DNA from: Bradyrhizobium sp. Ec3.3
GTDB lineage: Bacteria; Pseudomonadota; Alphaproteobacteria; Rhizobiales; Xanthobacteraceae
NCBI RefSeq assembly: GCF_000472925.1
Contig: NZ_KI421479.1
Location: forward strand, 123,683-187,682
DNA length: 64,000 nucleotides
Reading direction: 5' to 3'
Positions 52,673 through 62,463 of the stretch are shown here, piece by piece. How positions within the stretch are numbered: the stretch's first letter is position 1; each line of letters begins with the position of its first letter. The position numbers and the translations under genes were made by a program. The notes beneath the pieces are model-generated. The model saw only the letters and a program-made list of their open reading frames with translations, had not been told where the DNA came from and did no database searches.

Positions 52673-53956
52673 ATGAAGGTTCGGTTCAAGGCCACGCATG
52701 TCGTGCTGGCAATGCTCTGTGCGATGTATTTCATCACCTATGTCGACCGGGTGAACATCGGCACGGCAGCCGGCGAGATCCAGAAGGAGCTCGGTCTTTC
52801 CAACACTCAGCTCGGCCTCGTCTTCTCTGCCTTCGCCTATCCGTATCTGCTGTTCCAGGTGATCGGCGGCTGGGTTGGCGATCATTTCGGGCCGCGCAAG
52901 ACGCTGTTCTGGTGCGGCATGATCTGGGCCGTGGCGACGATGATGACCGGCTTCGTGCACGGTCTTGCCGCGCTGTTCATCGCGCGCTTCGCGCTCGGCT
53001 TCGGCGAGGGTGCGACCTTCCCCACTGCGACGCGCGCGATGCAATACTGGACGCCCGCGAACCGCCGCGGTTTTGCGCAAGGGCTCACTCACTCCTTCGC
53101 ACGGCTGGGCAATGCGATAACGCCGCCCGTCGTGGCGCTGCTGATCCTCTGGCTGACCTGGCGCGGCGCGTTCGTCGTGCTTGGTTTCGTGAGCCTAGTG
53201 TGGGGTTTCATCTGGGTCTGGTACTTCCGCAACGAGCCGAAGGAGCATGCTTCGATCACGGAAACCGAGCTCGCAGCGCTGCCGCCGCGTCCCGTCGGTG
53301 ACCGGCCGCGCGTGCCGTGGGGGCCGCTGCTCGCCCGCATGTGGCCGGTGACGCTGACCTATTTCTGCTACGGCTGGTGCCTGTGGCTCTATCTCAACTG
53401 GCTGCCGCTGTTCTTCAAGAACAGCTACAATCTCGACATCAAGAACTCGGCGCTGTTCGCCTCGGGCGTTTTCTTCGCCGGCGTGGTCGGCGACAGCGTC
53501 GGCGGCGTGCTGTCGGATCGGATTCTCGATCGCACCGGCAATGTTCGCTTCGCGCGGCTGAGCGTGACCGTTATGGGATTTGCCGGAGCGCTTCTGTCGC
53601 TGCTGCCGATCCTGTTCATCCATGACATCACGATCGTCGCGCTCTGTCTGTCGGCGGGCTTCTTCTGCGCGGAGCTGGTGATCGGTCCGATGTGGTCGAT
53701 CCCGATGGACATTGCCCCGAAATATTCCGGCACCGCATCGGGCATCATGAACACGGGGTCCGCCTTCGCCGCCATCGTGTCGCCGCTGGTCGCGGGGTTC
53801 GTGATCGACGCGACCGGGAATTGGTACCTGCCGTTCCTGATGTCGATGGGGCTTTTGCTGCTCGGCGGCTTCTCGGCCTTCCTGATGCACCCGGAGCGTC
53901 CGTTCACGGAGATCGAGGGGCGCGTGCCGACCGGAAAGGTGGTTGCCGCGGAGTAG
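52673..53956 (+). CDS. MFS permease (anion:cation symporter type)
   Basis: A 427-residue 12-helix transporter. ITYVDRVNIGTAAGEIQKEL is the ACS-family N-terminal signature and GGWVGDHFGPRKTL the loop 2-3 motif. Two halves are split by a polar loop around residue 205. It follows the aminotransferase and likely imports a carboxylate used by the operon. A GTG six bases upstream of the chosen ATG could also serve. Confidence 0.87.
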   Translation: MKVRFKATHVVLAMLCAMYFITYVDRVNIGTAAGEIQKELGLSNTQLGLVFSAFAYPYLLFQVIGGWVGDHFGPRKTLFWCGMIWAVATMMTGFVHGLAALFIARFALGFGEGATFPTATRAMQYWTPANRRGFAQGLTHSFARLGNAITPPVVALLILWLTWRGAFVVLGFVSLVWGFIWVWYFRNEPKEHASITETELAALPPRPVGDRPRVPWGPLLARMWPVTLTYFCYGWCLWLYLNWLPLFFKNSYNLDIKNSALFASGVFFAGVVGDSVGGVLSDRILDRTGNVRFARLSVTVMGFAGALLSLLPILFIHDITIVALCLSAGFFCAELVIGPMWSIPMDIAPKYSGTASGIMNTGSAFAAIVSPLVAGFVIDATGNWYLPFLMSMGLLLLGGFSAFLMHPERPFTEIEGRVPTGKVVAAE

Positions 53957-54080
53957 GGGGAGGGCGTCCGGGCGGGGGTCGCCGGTTATGCATGGGAGGC
54001 CCCTAGGAGAGGGGGACAAGCCCGTCAAATGGTGCTATTCGGCGGCCATCAAAACCAAGGCTAGACCGGGAAGGACGCCT

Positions 54081-55280
54081 ATGACCGTGCATACTGGAAG
54101 GCATTTTCTCCAGATTCCAGGACCGACCAACGTGCCCGACCGGGTGTTGCGGGCGATGGACATGCCGACGCTGGACCACCGCGGTCCGGAGTTCGCCGAG
54201 ATCGGTTTTGCCGTTTTGGCCGCGATGCAGCGGGTTTTCCGCACCAAGCAGCCCGTAATCATCTATCCCTCCTCCGGAACCGGCGCCTGGGAAGCGGCGA
54301 TGGTCAATGTGCTCTCGCCCGGCGACAAGGTTTTGATGTGCGAGACCGGCCAATTCGCCGTGCTGTGGCGCGGCATCGCCGACAAGTTCAAGCTCGACGT
54401 CGACTTCATCCCGAGCGACTGGCGCCATGGCGCTGATCTGGCCGAGATCGAACAGCGCCTGTCCGCCGACAAGCAGCACGAGATCAAGGCGGTCTGCGTC
54501 GTGCATAACGAGACCTCGACGGGCTGCGTGACGCCGCCCGCGGAGGTGCGCAAGATCCTCGACCGCGTGAAGCACCCGGCGCTCTTGATGGTCGACACCA
54601 TCTCCGGCCTCGGCTCGATGGAATATGAGCACGATGCCTGGGGCATCGACGTCTCGGTCGCAGGCTCCCAGAAGGGCCTGATGCTGCCACCGGGCCTTGG
54701 CTTCAACGCCGTCTCCGAGAAGGCGCTGGCCGTCGCCAAGTCTAACCAGGGCATGCGCTCCTATTGGGACTGGCAGGAGGTCATCGCCTTCAACAAGGCC
54801 GGCACCTTCCCCTACACGCCCGCGACCAACCTTCTTTTCGGCCTGCGCGAGGCGGTCAAGATGCTGGAAGAGGAGGGGCTAGAGAACGTCTGGACCCGCC
54901 ACAAGCGCCATAGCGCCGCGACGCGCGCGGCGATCAAGGTCTGGGGCCTGGAGACGCAGTGCGCGGATCCCAACGCGCATTCGCCGGCGCTCACGGGTGT
55001 GCGCATGCCCGAGGGTCATGACGCCGACAATTTCCGCAAAGTGGTGCTCGAGAACTTTGACATGTCGCTCGGCACCGGCCTGAACAAGGTGAAGGGCAAG
55101 GTGTTTCGGATCGGCCATATCGGCCATTTCAACGATCTGATGCTGATGGGCACGCTGTCCGGCGTCGAGATGGGCCTCGATCTTGCAAAGGTCCCGCATC
55201 GGAGCGGCGGCGTGCTGGCGGCCATGGACGTCCTCAAGGGACGCGACGCGGTGCCGATGACCAAGGCTCAAGTCGCCTGA
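54081..55280 (+). CDS. PLP-dependent aminotransferase, serine/alanine-glyoxylate type (copy 2)
   Basis: A 399-residue paralogue of the enzyme at 51421: GRHFLQIPGPTNVPDRVLRA opens both, and YPSSGTGAWEAAMVNVL, LLMVDTISGLGS and VAGSQKGLMLPPG correspond block by block. GGGAAGG precedes the ATG. Conserved active-site residues are all present. Two copies around one permease suggest related but distinct amino donors or acceptors. Confidence 0.88.
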   Translation: MTVHTGRHFLQIPGPTNVPDRVLRAMDMPTLDHRGPEFAEIGFAVLAAMQRVFRTKQPVIIYPSSGTGAWEAAMVNVLSPGDKVLMCETGQFAVLWRGIADKFKLDVDFIPSDWRHGADLAEIEQRLSADKQHEIKAVCVVHNETSTGCVTPPAEVRKILDRVKHPALLMVDTISGLGSMEYEHDAWGIDVSVAGSQKGLMLPPGLGFNAVSEKALAVAKSNQGMRSYWDWQEVIAFNKAGTFPYTPATNLLFGLREAVKMLEEEGLENVWTRHKRHSAATRAAIKVWGLETQCADPNAHSPALTGVRMPEGHDADNFRKVVLENFDMSLGTGLNKVKGKVFRIGHIGHFNDLMLMGTLSGVEMGLDLAKVPHRSGGVLAAMDVLKGRDAVPMTKAQVA

Positions 55281-55289
55281 ACTCAATCT

Positions 55290-55381
55290 AAAGCGCGATG
55301 AGTAGTCATCGCGCTTTGGGGTTTATTTTTTTGAGCATGATCTTTTCGGAAAACCGCTGCACATTTTTCCGGATCATGCTC
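55290..55381. repeat. Rhizobiales palindromic element, two hairpins
   Basis: AAAGCGCGATGA-GTAG-TCATCGCGCTTT (55290-55317) forms a 12-bp hairpin. A second inverted repeat, GAGCATGATC/GATCATGCTC (55333-55381), spans a TTTTCGGAAAACCGC core. This pair is a common dispersed palindrome in Bradyrhizobium relatives. Here it may also end the aminotransferase transcript. Confidence 0.8.
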
Positions 55382-55403
55382 CAGTGAAGAAAGAGAGCGC
55401 GCG

Positions 55404-56201
55404 ATGAACGCACCCGTGACTGCCAGCGAAGACCTGCTCTACTCCGTCACGGACGGCATTGCGCGCATCACCTTCAATCGTCCGCAGGCGCGCAACGCGC
55501 TGACCTTTGCCATGTATGAGCGCATGGCGGAGATCTGCCAGGCCATCAATGCAGATCGTTCGATCAAGGCACTGATCCTGACCGGCGCCGGCGACAAGGC
55601 GTTCGCCTCGGGTACCGACATCTCGCAGTTCCGCGCCTTCAAGACCGCGCAGGATGCGCTCGACTACGAGGCGCGGATCGATCGTGTGCTCGGCACGCTG
55701 GAGCAGTGCCGCGTCCCCGTCATCGCGGCGATCGCGGGGGCCTGCACCGGCGGCGGCGCAGGGATTGCGGCCTGTTGCGACATTCGCATCGGCACGGAAT
55801 CCACCCGCATCGGCTTTCCGATCGCGCGCACGCTCGGCAACTGCCTGTCGATGTCGAACATCAGCCGCGTCGTCTCGTTGGTGGGACCTGCCCGCACCAA
55901 GGACCTGATCTTCAAGGCGCGCCTCGTCGAGGCGCCGGAGGCCCTGGCGCTCGGCCTGCTCAATGAGGTCGTTCCTGACGTCGAGACGCTTCAGCGCCGC
56001 GCCGACGAGACTGCCAAGCTCGTCGCAAGTCACGCGCCGCTCACGCTGGAAGCCACCAAGGAGGCAGTGCGCCGCATTCGTCGCACGCTGTCGCGTGAAG
56101 AAGGCGAGGATCTGATCCTCAAGGCCTATATGAGCGAAGATTTTCGCGAGGGCATGGATGCCTTCCTCAACAAGCGCGCGCCGAACTGGAAGGGCAAGTA
56201 G
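55404..56201 (+). CDS. Enoyl-CoA hydratase/isomerase family protein
   Basis: A 265-residue crotonase-fold protein. AFASGTDISQF and IAGACTGGGAGIAACCD are the oxyanion-hole segments. It ends APNWKGK. Substrate unknown. It is distinct from the copy at 13502. It lies after the palindromic element and may start its own unit. Confidence 0.87.
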   Translation: MNAPVTASEDLLYSVTDGIARITFNRPQARNALTFAMYERMAEICQAINADRSIKALILTGAGDKAFASGTDISQFRAFKTAQDALDYEARIDRVLGTLEQCRVPVIAAIAGACTGGGAGIAACCDIRIGTESTRIGFPIARTLGNCLSMSNISRVVSLVGPARTKDLIFKARLVEAPEALALGLLNEVVPDVETLQRRADETAKLVASHAPLTLEATKEAVRRIRRTLSREEGEDLILKAYMSEDFREGMDAFLNKRAPNWKGK

Positions 56202-56349
56202 GACCCCGGTTTGTTTGCGCGCGTTCCGTCAGCCGAAAGTCATATGCGGCGGAATGTCCGCAAGCTTGAACTCGTCAGTATAAGTCCGCACAATGCACCG
56301 ATAGATTTCCCGGCATCACAAAGCCAATAAGAACCAGGGGACGAAACTC

Positions 56350-57336
56350 GTGCGAATTCCAGTGAAGGCCGCCGGAGCTGCGGCGGCCCTGTTGATGAGC
56401 GCGCCGGCCTTCGCCGGCTGGGAGCCGACCAAGCCTGTCGAGATCGTGGTCGCAGCCGGTGCGGGCGGCGCCTCCGACCAGATGGCGCGAATGATGCAGG
56501 CCGCGATCCAGAAGAACAATCTGATGAAGCAGCCGATGGTGGTGTCGCTTAAGGGCGGTGCCTCCGGCGCCGAAGCGCTGATGTACATGAAGTCCAGCGA
56601 GGGCGATCCGAACAAGGTGCTGATCGCCTACTCGCTGATCTACATGCTGCCACTGTCGGCCAGGATCCCGTTCAACTGGCGCGAACTGACGCCGGTCTCG
56701 GTGATCGCGCTCGACCAGTTCGTGCTGTGGGACAATGCGGCGGGGCCGAAATCGGTGAAGGAGTTCATCGAGGCGGCGAAGGCCGCAAGCTCCCCGTTCA
56801 AGATGGGCGGCACCGGCTCCAAGCGCGAGGATCACGTGCTGACCGTCTTCCTCGAGCAGAAGACCGGCGCGAAATTCTCTTATCTGCCCTACAAATCAGG
56901 CGGCGAGGCCGCGACCCAGCTCGTCGGCAACCACACCGAATCCAACGTCAACAACCCAAGCGAAAATCTCGAAGTCTGGCGCGCAGGACAGGTGCGAGCG
57001 CTCTGCGTATTCGACAAGGAGCGCATCTCCTACACCACCAAGGTGACGGAGACGCAGTCCTGGCACGACATCCCGACCTGCAAGGAGGAGGGGCTGGACA
57101 TCCAGTACCTGATGCTGCGCGCGATGTTCTTGCCTGGCAAGGTCTCGGCGGAGCAGCAGGCTTTCTATGTCGACCTCTTCCAGAAGGTGACGCAGACGCC
57201 CGAGTACAAGGATTACATGGAGAAGCAGGCCCTGAAGCCGATCTTCCTCACCGGCAAGGACATGGTGCAGTTCCTCGAGGAGGACGACGCGCTGAACAAG
57301 TCGCTGATGACGGAGGCGGGGTTCGTTGCGAAGTAG
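56350..57336 (+). CDS. tctC: TctC-type tripartite tricarboxylate transporter receptor
   Basis: A 328-residue exported binding protein. GTG start; signal peptide to about residue 21 (AALLMSAPAFAG). AAGAGGASDQMARMM matches the Bug/TctC phosphate- or carboxylate-binding loop, and SYLPYKSGGEAATQLVG follows. It precedes tctB and tctA, forming a complete transporter. Confidence 0.9.
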   Translation: MRIPVKAAGAAAALLMSAPAFAGWEPTKPVEIVVAAGAGGASDQMARMMQAAIQKNNLMKQPMVVSLKGGASGAEALMYMKSSEGDPNKVLIAYSLIYMLPLSARIPFNWRELTPVSVIALDQFVLWDNAAGPKSVKEFIEAAKAASSPFKMGGTGSKREDHVLTVFLEQKTGAKFSYLPYKSGGEAATQLVGNHTESNVNNPSENLEVWRAGQVRALCVFDKERISYTTKVTETQSWHDIPTCKEEGLDIQYLMLRAMFLPGKVSAEQQAFYVDLFQKVTQTPEYKDYMEKQALKPIFLTGKDMVQFLEEDDALNKSLMTEAGFVAK

Positions 57337-57500
57337 CCGTCTTCACCTCGCCCCACTTGTGGGGGGAGGTCGGATCGCATCGTCAGGTGCCATTCGGGTG
57401 AGGGGGACTCTCCACGAGTTCAGCTCTCACCTTCCCCGTGGAGACTCCCCCTCACCCTAACCCTCTCCCCGCAAGCGGGGGAGAGGGATCGGCCGCAGTG
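57337..57500. repeat. Dispersed Bradyrhizobium-type intergenic repeat
   Basis: Inverted blocks GGGTGAGGGGGA and TCCCCCTCACCC flank CCACG...CGTGG, with CTCTCCCCGCAAGCGGGGGAG at the right end. This sequence type is a common intergenic palindrome in these genomes. It fills the tctC-tctB gap and may alter the ratio of receptor to permease. Confidence 0.8.
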
Positions 57501-57514
57501 GTTGTTGTTCGCTC

Positions 57515-58057
57515 ATGTCTCAAACCGATATCGAAATCGTCGTCGACGATCCGACCGCGCCTGAAGACGACTCCCCCTCCGTCGTCAGTTCCGGCACGAT
57601 CGAGATCGTCGTCTGCCTCCTGCTGCTCGCGCTCGCCACCACGCTCGGCTACGACAATTGGCGCACCGGCATTTCCTGGGATTCGACCGGGCCCGAGCCT
57701 GGCTACTTCCCGTTCTATCTGTGCGTCGTCCTCGCTGGTGGAAGCCTCTATGGCCTCGTCGCGGCGCTGCTTGTGCGGCGTGCCGGAAGCGAACCCTTCG
57801 TTACCCGCGCGCAGGCCCGCCGCGTGATGGCGGTGTTCGCGCCGACGCTTCTGTTCTGCCTGGTGACGCAGTTCCTCGGACTCTATGTCGCGAGCCTCCT
57901 CCTGATCGCGGGCTTCATGCGGCTGATCGGCAAGATTGCGCTGTGGAAGTCGCTGCTCACCGCTCTTGTGTTCACGGCGATCATGTTCGTCACCTTCGAC
58001 GTCGCCTTCGACGTCATCATGCCGAAGGGACCGCTCGAAGCGGCCTTCGGTTTCTAG
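57515..58057 (+). CDS. tctB: TctB small permease subunit
   Basis: A 180-residue membrane protein with about four helices after a 35-residue acidic N-terminus. SWDSTGPEPGYFPFYL is the TctB family pattern. It joins TctA in the membrane. It ends 11 bases before the tctA start. Confidence 0.9.
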   Translation: MSQTDIEIVVDDPTAPEDDSPSVVSSGTIEIVVCLLLLALATTLGYDNWRTGISWDSTGPEPGYFPFYLCVVLAGGSLYGLVAALLVRRAGSEPFVTRAQARRVMAVFAPTLLFCLVTQFLGLYVASLLLIAGFMRLIGKIALWKSLLTALVFTAIMFVTFDVAFDVIMPKGPLEAAFGF

Positions 58058-58068
58058 GGCTGCCAACG

Positions 58069-59586
58069 ATGGAAGCGTTCGGTCTCCTCGTCCACGGCTT
58101 TGCCGTCCTGCTCACCTGGAAGACGCTGGTCCTGATGATGGTCGGGCTCGTGCTCGGCATCTTCGTCGGCGTGCTGCCGGGGCTCGGCGGCCCCAACGGC
58201 GTCGCCATCCTGCTGCCGCTGACTTTCACGATGGATCCGACCTCGGCGATCGTGATGCTCTCCTGCATCTATTGGGGCGCACTGTTCGGCGGCGCCATCA
58301 CCTCGATCCTGTTCAACATCCCCGGCGAGGCCTGGTCGGTGGCGACCACCTTCGACGGCTACCCGATGGCACAGCAGGGCCGGGCGGCGGAAGCGCTCAC
58401 CGCGGCGTTCACCTCCTCTTTCGTCGGCTCGCTGGTCGCGGTGCTGCTGATCACCTTCCTCGCACCGCTGATCTCGTCCTTCGCGCTCAAATTCGGCCCT
58501 CCCGAGTTCTTCGCGGTGTACCTCCTGACTTTCTGCTCCTTCGTCGGTCTGGGGCGCGAGGCCAAGCACAAGACCGTCATTTCGATGTCGCTCGGCCTTT
58601 TGCTCGCCGGCATCGGCATGGACACCGTGTCCGGCCAATTGCGCATGACGTTCGGCTCCGCCGAGCTGCTCCGCGGCATCAACTTCCTCGTCGCCGTCAT
58701 CGGGCTCTTCGGCATCAGCGAGATCCTCCTGACGATGGAGGAGCGGCTGGCGCTGCGCGGGCACGCCGCGAGCATTTCGCTGCGCATCGTGCTGTCGGTG
58801 TGGAAGGATCTGCCGAAATACTGGGTGACGCTGCTACGCTCCTCCTTCATCGGCTGCTGGCTCGGCATCACGCCGGGCGGCGCGATCGCTGCTTCCTTCA
58901 TGGGCTACAATCTCGCCAAGCGCTTCGCCAAGGATCCCCAAAGCTTCGGCAAGGGGCGCATCGAGGGCGTGTTCGCGCCGGAAACGGCCGCGCACGCCTC
59001 CGGCACCTCGGCGCTGCTGCCGATGCTCGCGCTCGGCATCCCCGGTTCGGGAACGGCGGCCATCCTGCTTGGCGGTTTGATGGTGTGGGGCCTCAATCCG
59101 GGGCCGTTGTTGTTCGTCGAGCACAAGGATTTCGTCTGGGGCCTGATCGCCTCGATGTATCTCGGCAATGTCGTCGGTCTCGTGCTGGTGCTGACCACGG
59201 TGCCGATCTTTGCTTCGATCTTGCGCGTGCCCTTCGCCGCGGTCGCGCCGATGATCGTGGTGTCCTGCGCGATCGGCGCCTACGCCATCCAGAATGCGAT
59301 GTTCGACATCTGGCTCATGCTGGGCTTCGGCGTCGTCGGCTACGTCTTCAAGAAGATCGGCATTCCCCTGGCGCCCTTCACCCTGGCGCTCGTGCTCGGC
59401 AATCGCGCCGAGGACGCCTTCCGCCTGTCGATGATCGGTTCAGGTGGCGACCTCAGGGTGTTCTGGTCGAACGGGCTGGTCGGCTCGATCACGACGCTGG
59501 CGATTCTCCTGCTGTTCTGGCCCGTCATCGATGGTCTGATCGGGCGTGTCGGGTTGACGCAGGGTGGGACGTCAACGTCTCGATAA
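58069..59586 (+). CDS. tctA: TctA large permease subunit
   Basis: A 505-residue, ~12-helix permease. GIFVGVLPGLGGPNGVAILL is the first conserved TctA clamp and GITPGGAIAASFMGY the second; AHASGTSALLPMLALGIPGS supplies the third. Imports a carboxylate handed over by the tctC product. Confidence 0.93.
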   Translation: MEAFGLLVHGFAVLLTWKTLVLMMVGLVLGIFVGVLPGLGGPNGVAILLPLTFTMDPTSAIVMLSCIYWGALFGGAITSILFNIPGEAWSVATTFDGYPMAQQGRAAEALTAAFTSSFVGSLVAVLLITFLAPLISSFALKFGPPEFFAVYLLTFCSFVGLGREAKHKTVISMSLGLLLAGIGMDTVSGQLRMTFGSAELLRGINFLVAVIGLFGISEILLTMEERLALRGHAASISLRIVLSVWKDLPKYWVTLLRSSFIGCWLGITPGGAIAASFMGYNLAKRFAKDPQSFGKGRIEGVFAPETAAHASGTSALLPMLALGIPGSGTAAILLGGLMVWGLNPGPLLFVEHKDFVWGLIASMYLGNVVGLVLVLTTVPIFASILRVPFAAVAPMIVVSCAIGAYAIQNAMFDIWLMLGFGVVGYVFKKIGIPLAPFTLALVLGNRAEDAFRLSMIGSGGDLRVFWSNGLVGSITTLAILLLFWPVIDGLIGRVGLTQGGTSTSR

Positions 59587-59722
59587 ATGGCGCGATAAAC
59601 CTAAAAATCCAACTGCGCGTCGTAGCTGACCGTGCTCCTCGATCGTCCTGTTGCCGATGCGTAACAGCCATCGGGAGCCGGCGCGAGTACTCTGATCGCG
59701 AACTTGTGCAGAGAGGACTCAC

Positions 59723-60556
59723 ATGAAGCGCATGACGATTGGCGTCGCGGCGGTTGTTTCGCTGCTTGCAACGAGCGCGATGGCTGCCGATCTGACGGCG
59801 CCCAAGCCCTACGTCAAGGCGCCGCCGGTTGTCGCGACTGTCTATGGCTGGACCGGTTTCTACGTCGGCGGCAATATCGGCTATGGCTGGGGCCGGTCGA
59901 GCAACTCTGTCGACATTTCGAATCTGGCAACGGGCGCCACGCTGTTCACCAATACCTCGAGCAACGATGTCGATGGCGTGATCGGCGGAGGTCAGGTCGG
60001 CTACAATTGGCAGGTCCAGAACTGGGTGTTGGGCCTCGAAGCCGACATTCAGGGCAGCGACCAGAAGGGCTCCAGCAACCTTGTCTGCGTCGGTTGCGCG
60101 AACGGCGGCACCACCGACATCACCACCACGCTGACCCAGAAGCTGTCCTGGTTCGGTACCGTGCGCGGCCGCGCCGGTATCCTCGTCACGCCAAGCATCC
60201 TGCTCTATGGGACCGGCGGCCTTGCCTATGGCGAATTCAAGACTGGCGGCAGCGTCACCGGAAACGGCGTCGGTGGCGTTCCCGTCACCGTGACCTTCCC
60301 GGGCACCTCGTCGACGCAAGTCGGCTGGACCGTGGGGGCTGGCGTTGAAGGCAAGATCGGCGGCAATTGGACCGCGAAGCTCGAATACCTCTACATGGAT
60401 CTCGGTTCAGTGAGCACCGGACCGATTGCGACGACCATCCTGGTCCCGCGGCGGACCGACGCCGGCGTTTCCTACTCCTCGGCGCTCCGCGACAACATCC
60501 TCCGTGTCGGCGTCAACTATCAGTTCGGTGGCGGCCCGGTCGTCGCGAAGTACTGA
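59723..60556 (+). CDS. Outer-membrane beta-barrel protein (Omp25/31-like)
   Basis: A 277-residue protein with Sec signal peptide (VSLLATSAMAADL). GWTGFYVGGNIGYGWG starts an eight-stranded barrel, and NILRVGVNYQFGGGP is the C-terminal strand with aromatic end typical for Bam insertion. Alternating residues throughout. Function structural or porin-like. Confidence 0.9.
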   Translation: MKRMTIGVAAVVSLLATSAMAADLTAPKPYVKAPPVVATVYGWTGFYVGGNIGYGWGRSSNSVDISNLATGATLFTNTSSNDVDGVIGGGQVGYNWQVQNWVLGLEADIQGSDQKGSSNLVCVGCANGGTTDITTTLTQKLSWFGTVRGRAGILVTPSILLYGTGGLAYGEFKTGGSVTGNGVGGVPVTVTFPGTSSTQVGWTVGAGVEGKIGGNWTAKLEYLYMDLGSVSTGPIATTILVPRRTDAGVSYSSALRDNILRVGVNYQFGGGPVVAKY

Positions 60557-60582
60557 TCTCCGTTCTGAAGTCCTGCTGCAAG

Positions 60583-60604
60583 GCCCGGCCTGCGCCGGGC
60601 TTTG
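60583..60604 (+). terminator. Hairpin after the outer-membrane protein gene
   Basis: GCCCGGC-CTGC-GCCGGGC followed by TTTG. A 7-bp GC hairpin with a short T-tract, 27 bases past the stop, between two convergent genes. Confidence 0.7.
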
Positions 60605-60658
60605 TCATTTGGGGCGTTGCACCTCGCGCCGCTCGCATGTGTGCTCGCCCTATAGCCT

Positions 60659-61852
60659 TCACACGACCTTTGCCTGGCGCAGCCCGGCAATCTCATCGGC
60701 GCTGAACCCGAACTCGGCCAGCACCTCGTCGGTCTGCTCGCCGAATTCCGGCGGCCGTGCCACCATCGTGCTCGGCGTGCGCGACAGCGTGACGGGCTGG
60801 CCGACCAGGCGGATGTGACGGTTCTCCGCGTTCGGCACGTCCTGCGCGATGCCGAGATGCCTGACCTGCGCATCGTCGAACATCTGGTCGATCGAATAGA
60901 TCGGCCCGCAGGGCACGCCCGCCTCGTTGAGCTCCCTGACCCAGGTCTCGGTCGATTTCGCGACCGTGCGCTTCTCGATCTCGGCGTTGAGCGCATCGCG
61001 GTTCTTCGAGCGCGCGGGCGCCGTCACGTAGTCCGGATTGGCGACGAGCTCGGGCGCGCCGATCGCCTGCGCGCAGCGCTCCCAGATCCGCCCGCCGGTG
61101 GTAGCGATATTGATGTAGCCGTCGGAGGTCTTGAACACACCAGTCGGAATGCTGGTCGGATGATTGTTGCCGGCCTGTTTGGCGACTTCCTTCTCCACCA
61201 GCCAGCGCGCGGCCTGGAAGTCGAGCATGAAGATCTGCGCCTGCAACAGCGAGGTCTGCACCCACTGGCCCTCGCCGGAGACGTCGCGCTCGAGCAGCGC
61301 AGTGAGAATGCCGATGGCACAGAACAGCCCGGCCGTGAGATCGGCGACGGGAATGCCCACTCGCATCGGACCGCCGCCCGGCGCCCCCGTGATCGACATC
61401 AGGCCGCCCATGCCCTGCGCGATCTGATCGAAGCCCGGCCGCTTGTGGTAAGGGCCGTCCTGGCCGAAGCCGGAGATGCTGCCATAAACTAGGCGCGGGT
61501 TGATCGCGCGCAGGCTCTCATAGTCGATGCCGAGCTTCTTCTTCACGTCGGGTCGGAAATTTTCGACCACGACGTCGGCCTTGGCGGCGAGGCACTTGAA
61601 CACCTCCAGCCCCCTCGGGTCCTTCAGATTGAGCGTCATCGCCCGCTTGTTGCGGTGCAAATTCTGGAAGTCCGCCCCGTGCCGCGGTCCACCCGGCTGC
61701 TCGCCGCCGGCATCCTCCGTGAGGGCGTCGATCTTGATGACGTTGGCGCCCCAGTCCGCGAGCTGTCGCACACAAGTGGGACCAGACCGGACGCGGGTCA
61801 GATCGAGCACGGTAAAGCGCGACAGGGCCTGTGAGGCATGCGGGAAAGGCAT
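60659..61852 (-). CDS. CaiB/BaiF family CoA transferase
   Basis: A family III CoA transferase of 397 residues from ATG 61852 (GGAG upstream) or 409 from an ATG at 61888. LDLTRVRSGPTCVRQLADWG opens the CoA-binding fold. The catalytic Asp is likely that in VADLTAGLF, corresponding to the nucleophilic Asp of formyl-CoA transferase. CoA donor and acceptor unknown. Confidence 0.87.
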   Translation of the reverse strand: MPFPHASQALSRFTVLDLTRVRSGPTCVRQLADWGANVIKIDALTEDAGGEQPGGPRHGADFQNLHRNKRAMTLNLKDPRGLEVFKCLAAKADVVVENFRPDVKKKLGIDYESLRAINPRLVYGSISGFGQDGPYHKRPGFDQIAQGMGGLMSITGAPGGGPMRVGIPVADLTAGLFCAIGILTALLERDVSGEGQWVQTSLLQAQIFMLDFQAARWLVEKEVAKQAGNNHPTSIPTGVFKTSDGYINIATTGGRIWERCAQAIGAPELVANPDYVTAPARSKNRDALNAEIEKRTVAKSTETWVRELNEAGVPCGPIYSIDQMFDDAQVRHLGIAQDVPNAENRHIRLVGQPVTLSRTPSTMVARPPEFGEQTDEVLAEFGFSADEIAGLRQAKVV

Positions 61853-61972
61853 TTGTGCGAGCTCCGGAGCGAATTGCGCGCCTACCATAGTGCCCAGCGA
61901 TCAGGCGGCAAGCCTCGCTGGGCGCTGGTGTCGTCGGCGAAAACGTGGGGCTGACGCGCGATGGCGCCCGGT

Positions 61973-62275
61973 TCAGCGCGACAGGCGCTTCAGGTCGGCG
62001 CGAGCCTTCTCTGCGAGCGGGTCGTCGCCGTGGCGGGCAATGAACAGCTCCAGCGCCTCGGCCGTTCCCTTTCGGCGAGCAAGCTCGTACTCCTCGGCGA
62101 CGGCAATGGAGGGATCGCGCGCGGGCGGCATGATTGCGGCGCGCCCGGGTTTTCCAGCTTCCTGCGCCTCGGCTTTGCTGGCCATGACAGGCTGTCCCTC
62201 CAGGAACGGGTGATCCGGGCTGGCGAGCGCGGCGAGGGCCACGAAAAGGCCGGCCGCAGGGCGGAACGGTCCCAT
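61973..62275 (-). CDS. Small exported hypothetical protein
   Basis: A 100-residue protein with a short hydrophobic N-terminus (AAGLFVALAALAS) and a C-terminal helical segment AEEYELARRKGTAEALELFI resembling a single TPR-like hairpin. Divergent from the metalloprotease gene. Family not recognised; the amphipathic repeat suggests protein binding. Confidence 0.6.
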   Translation of the reverse strand: MGPFRPAAGLFVALAALASPDHPFLEGQPVMASKAEAQEAGKPGRAAIMPPARDPSIAVAEEYELARRKGTAEALELFIARHGDDPLAEKARADLKRLSR

Positions 62276-62463
62276 GGGTTACCTCAAGATTGCCGCGGTG
62301 GTCACGTCCGACCCCGTGTAAACACAGCAAGACGGATTAACAAGTCGTTATCAGGGCGGCTTCGCACAACCTACCCAAATTAAACCAAACGTATAAAACG
62401 AGCCTCTAGAATTGGCGCGGCACCGCGAATCAGGCGCGTGTCGGCGTTCCCGGGAGAGGATCA

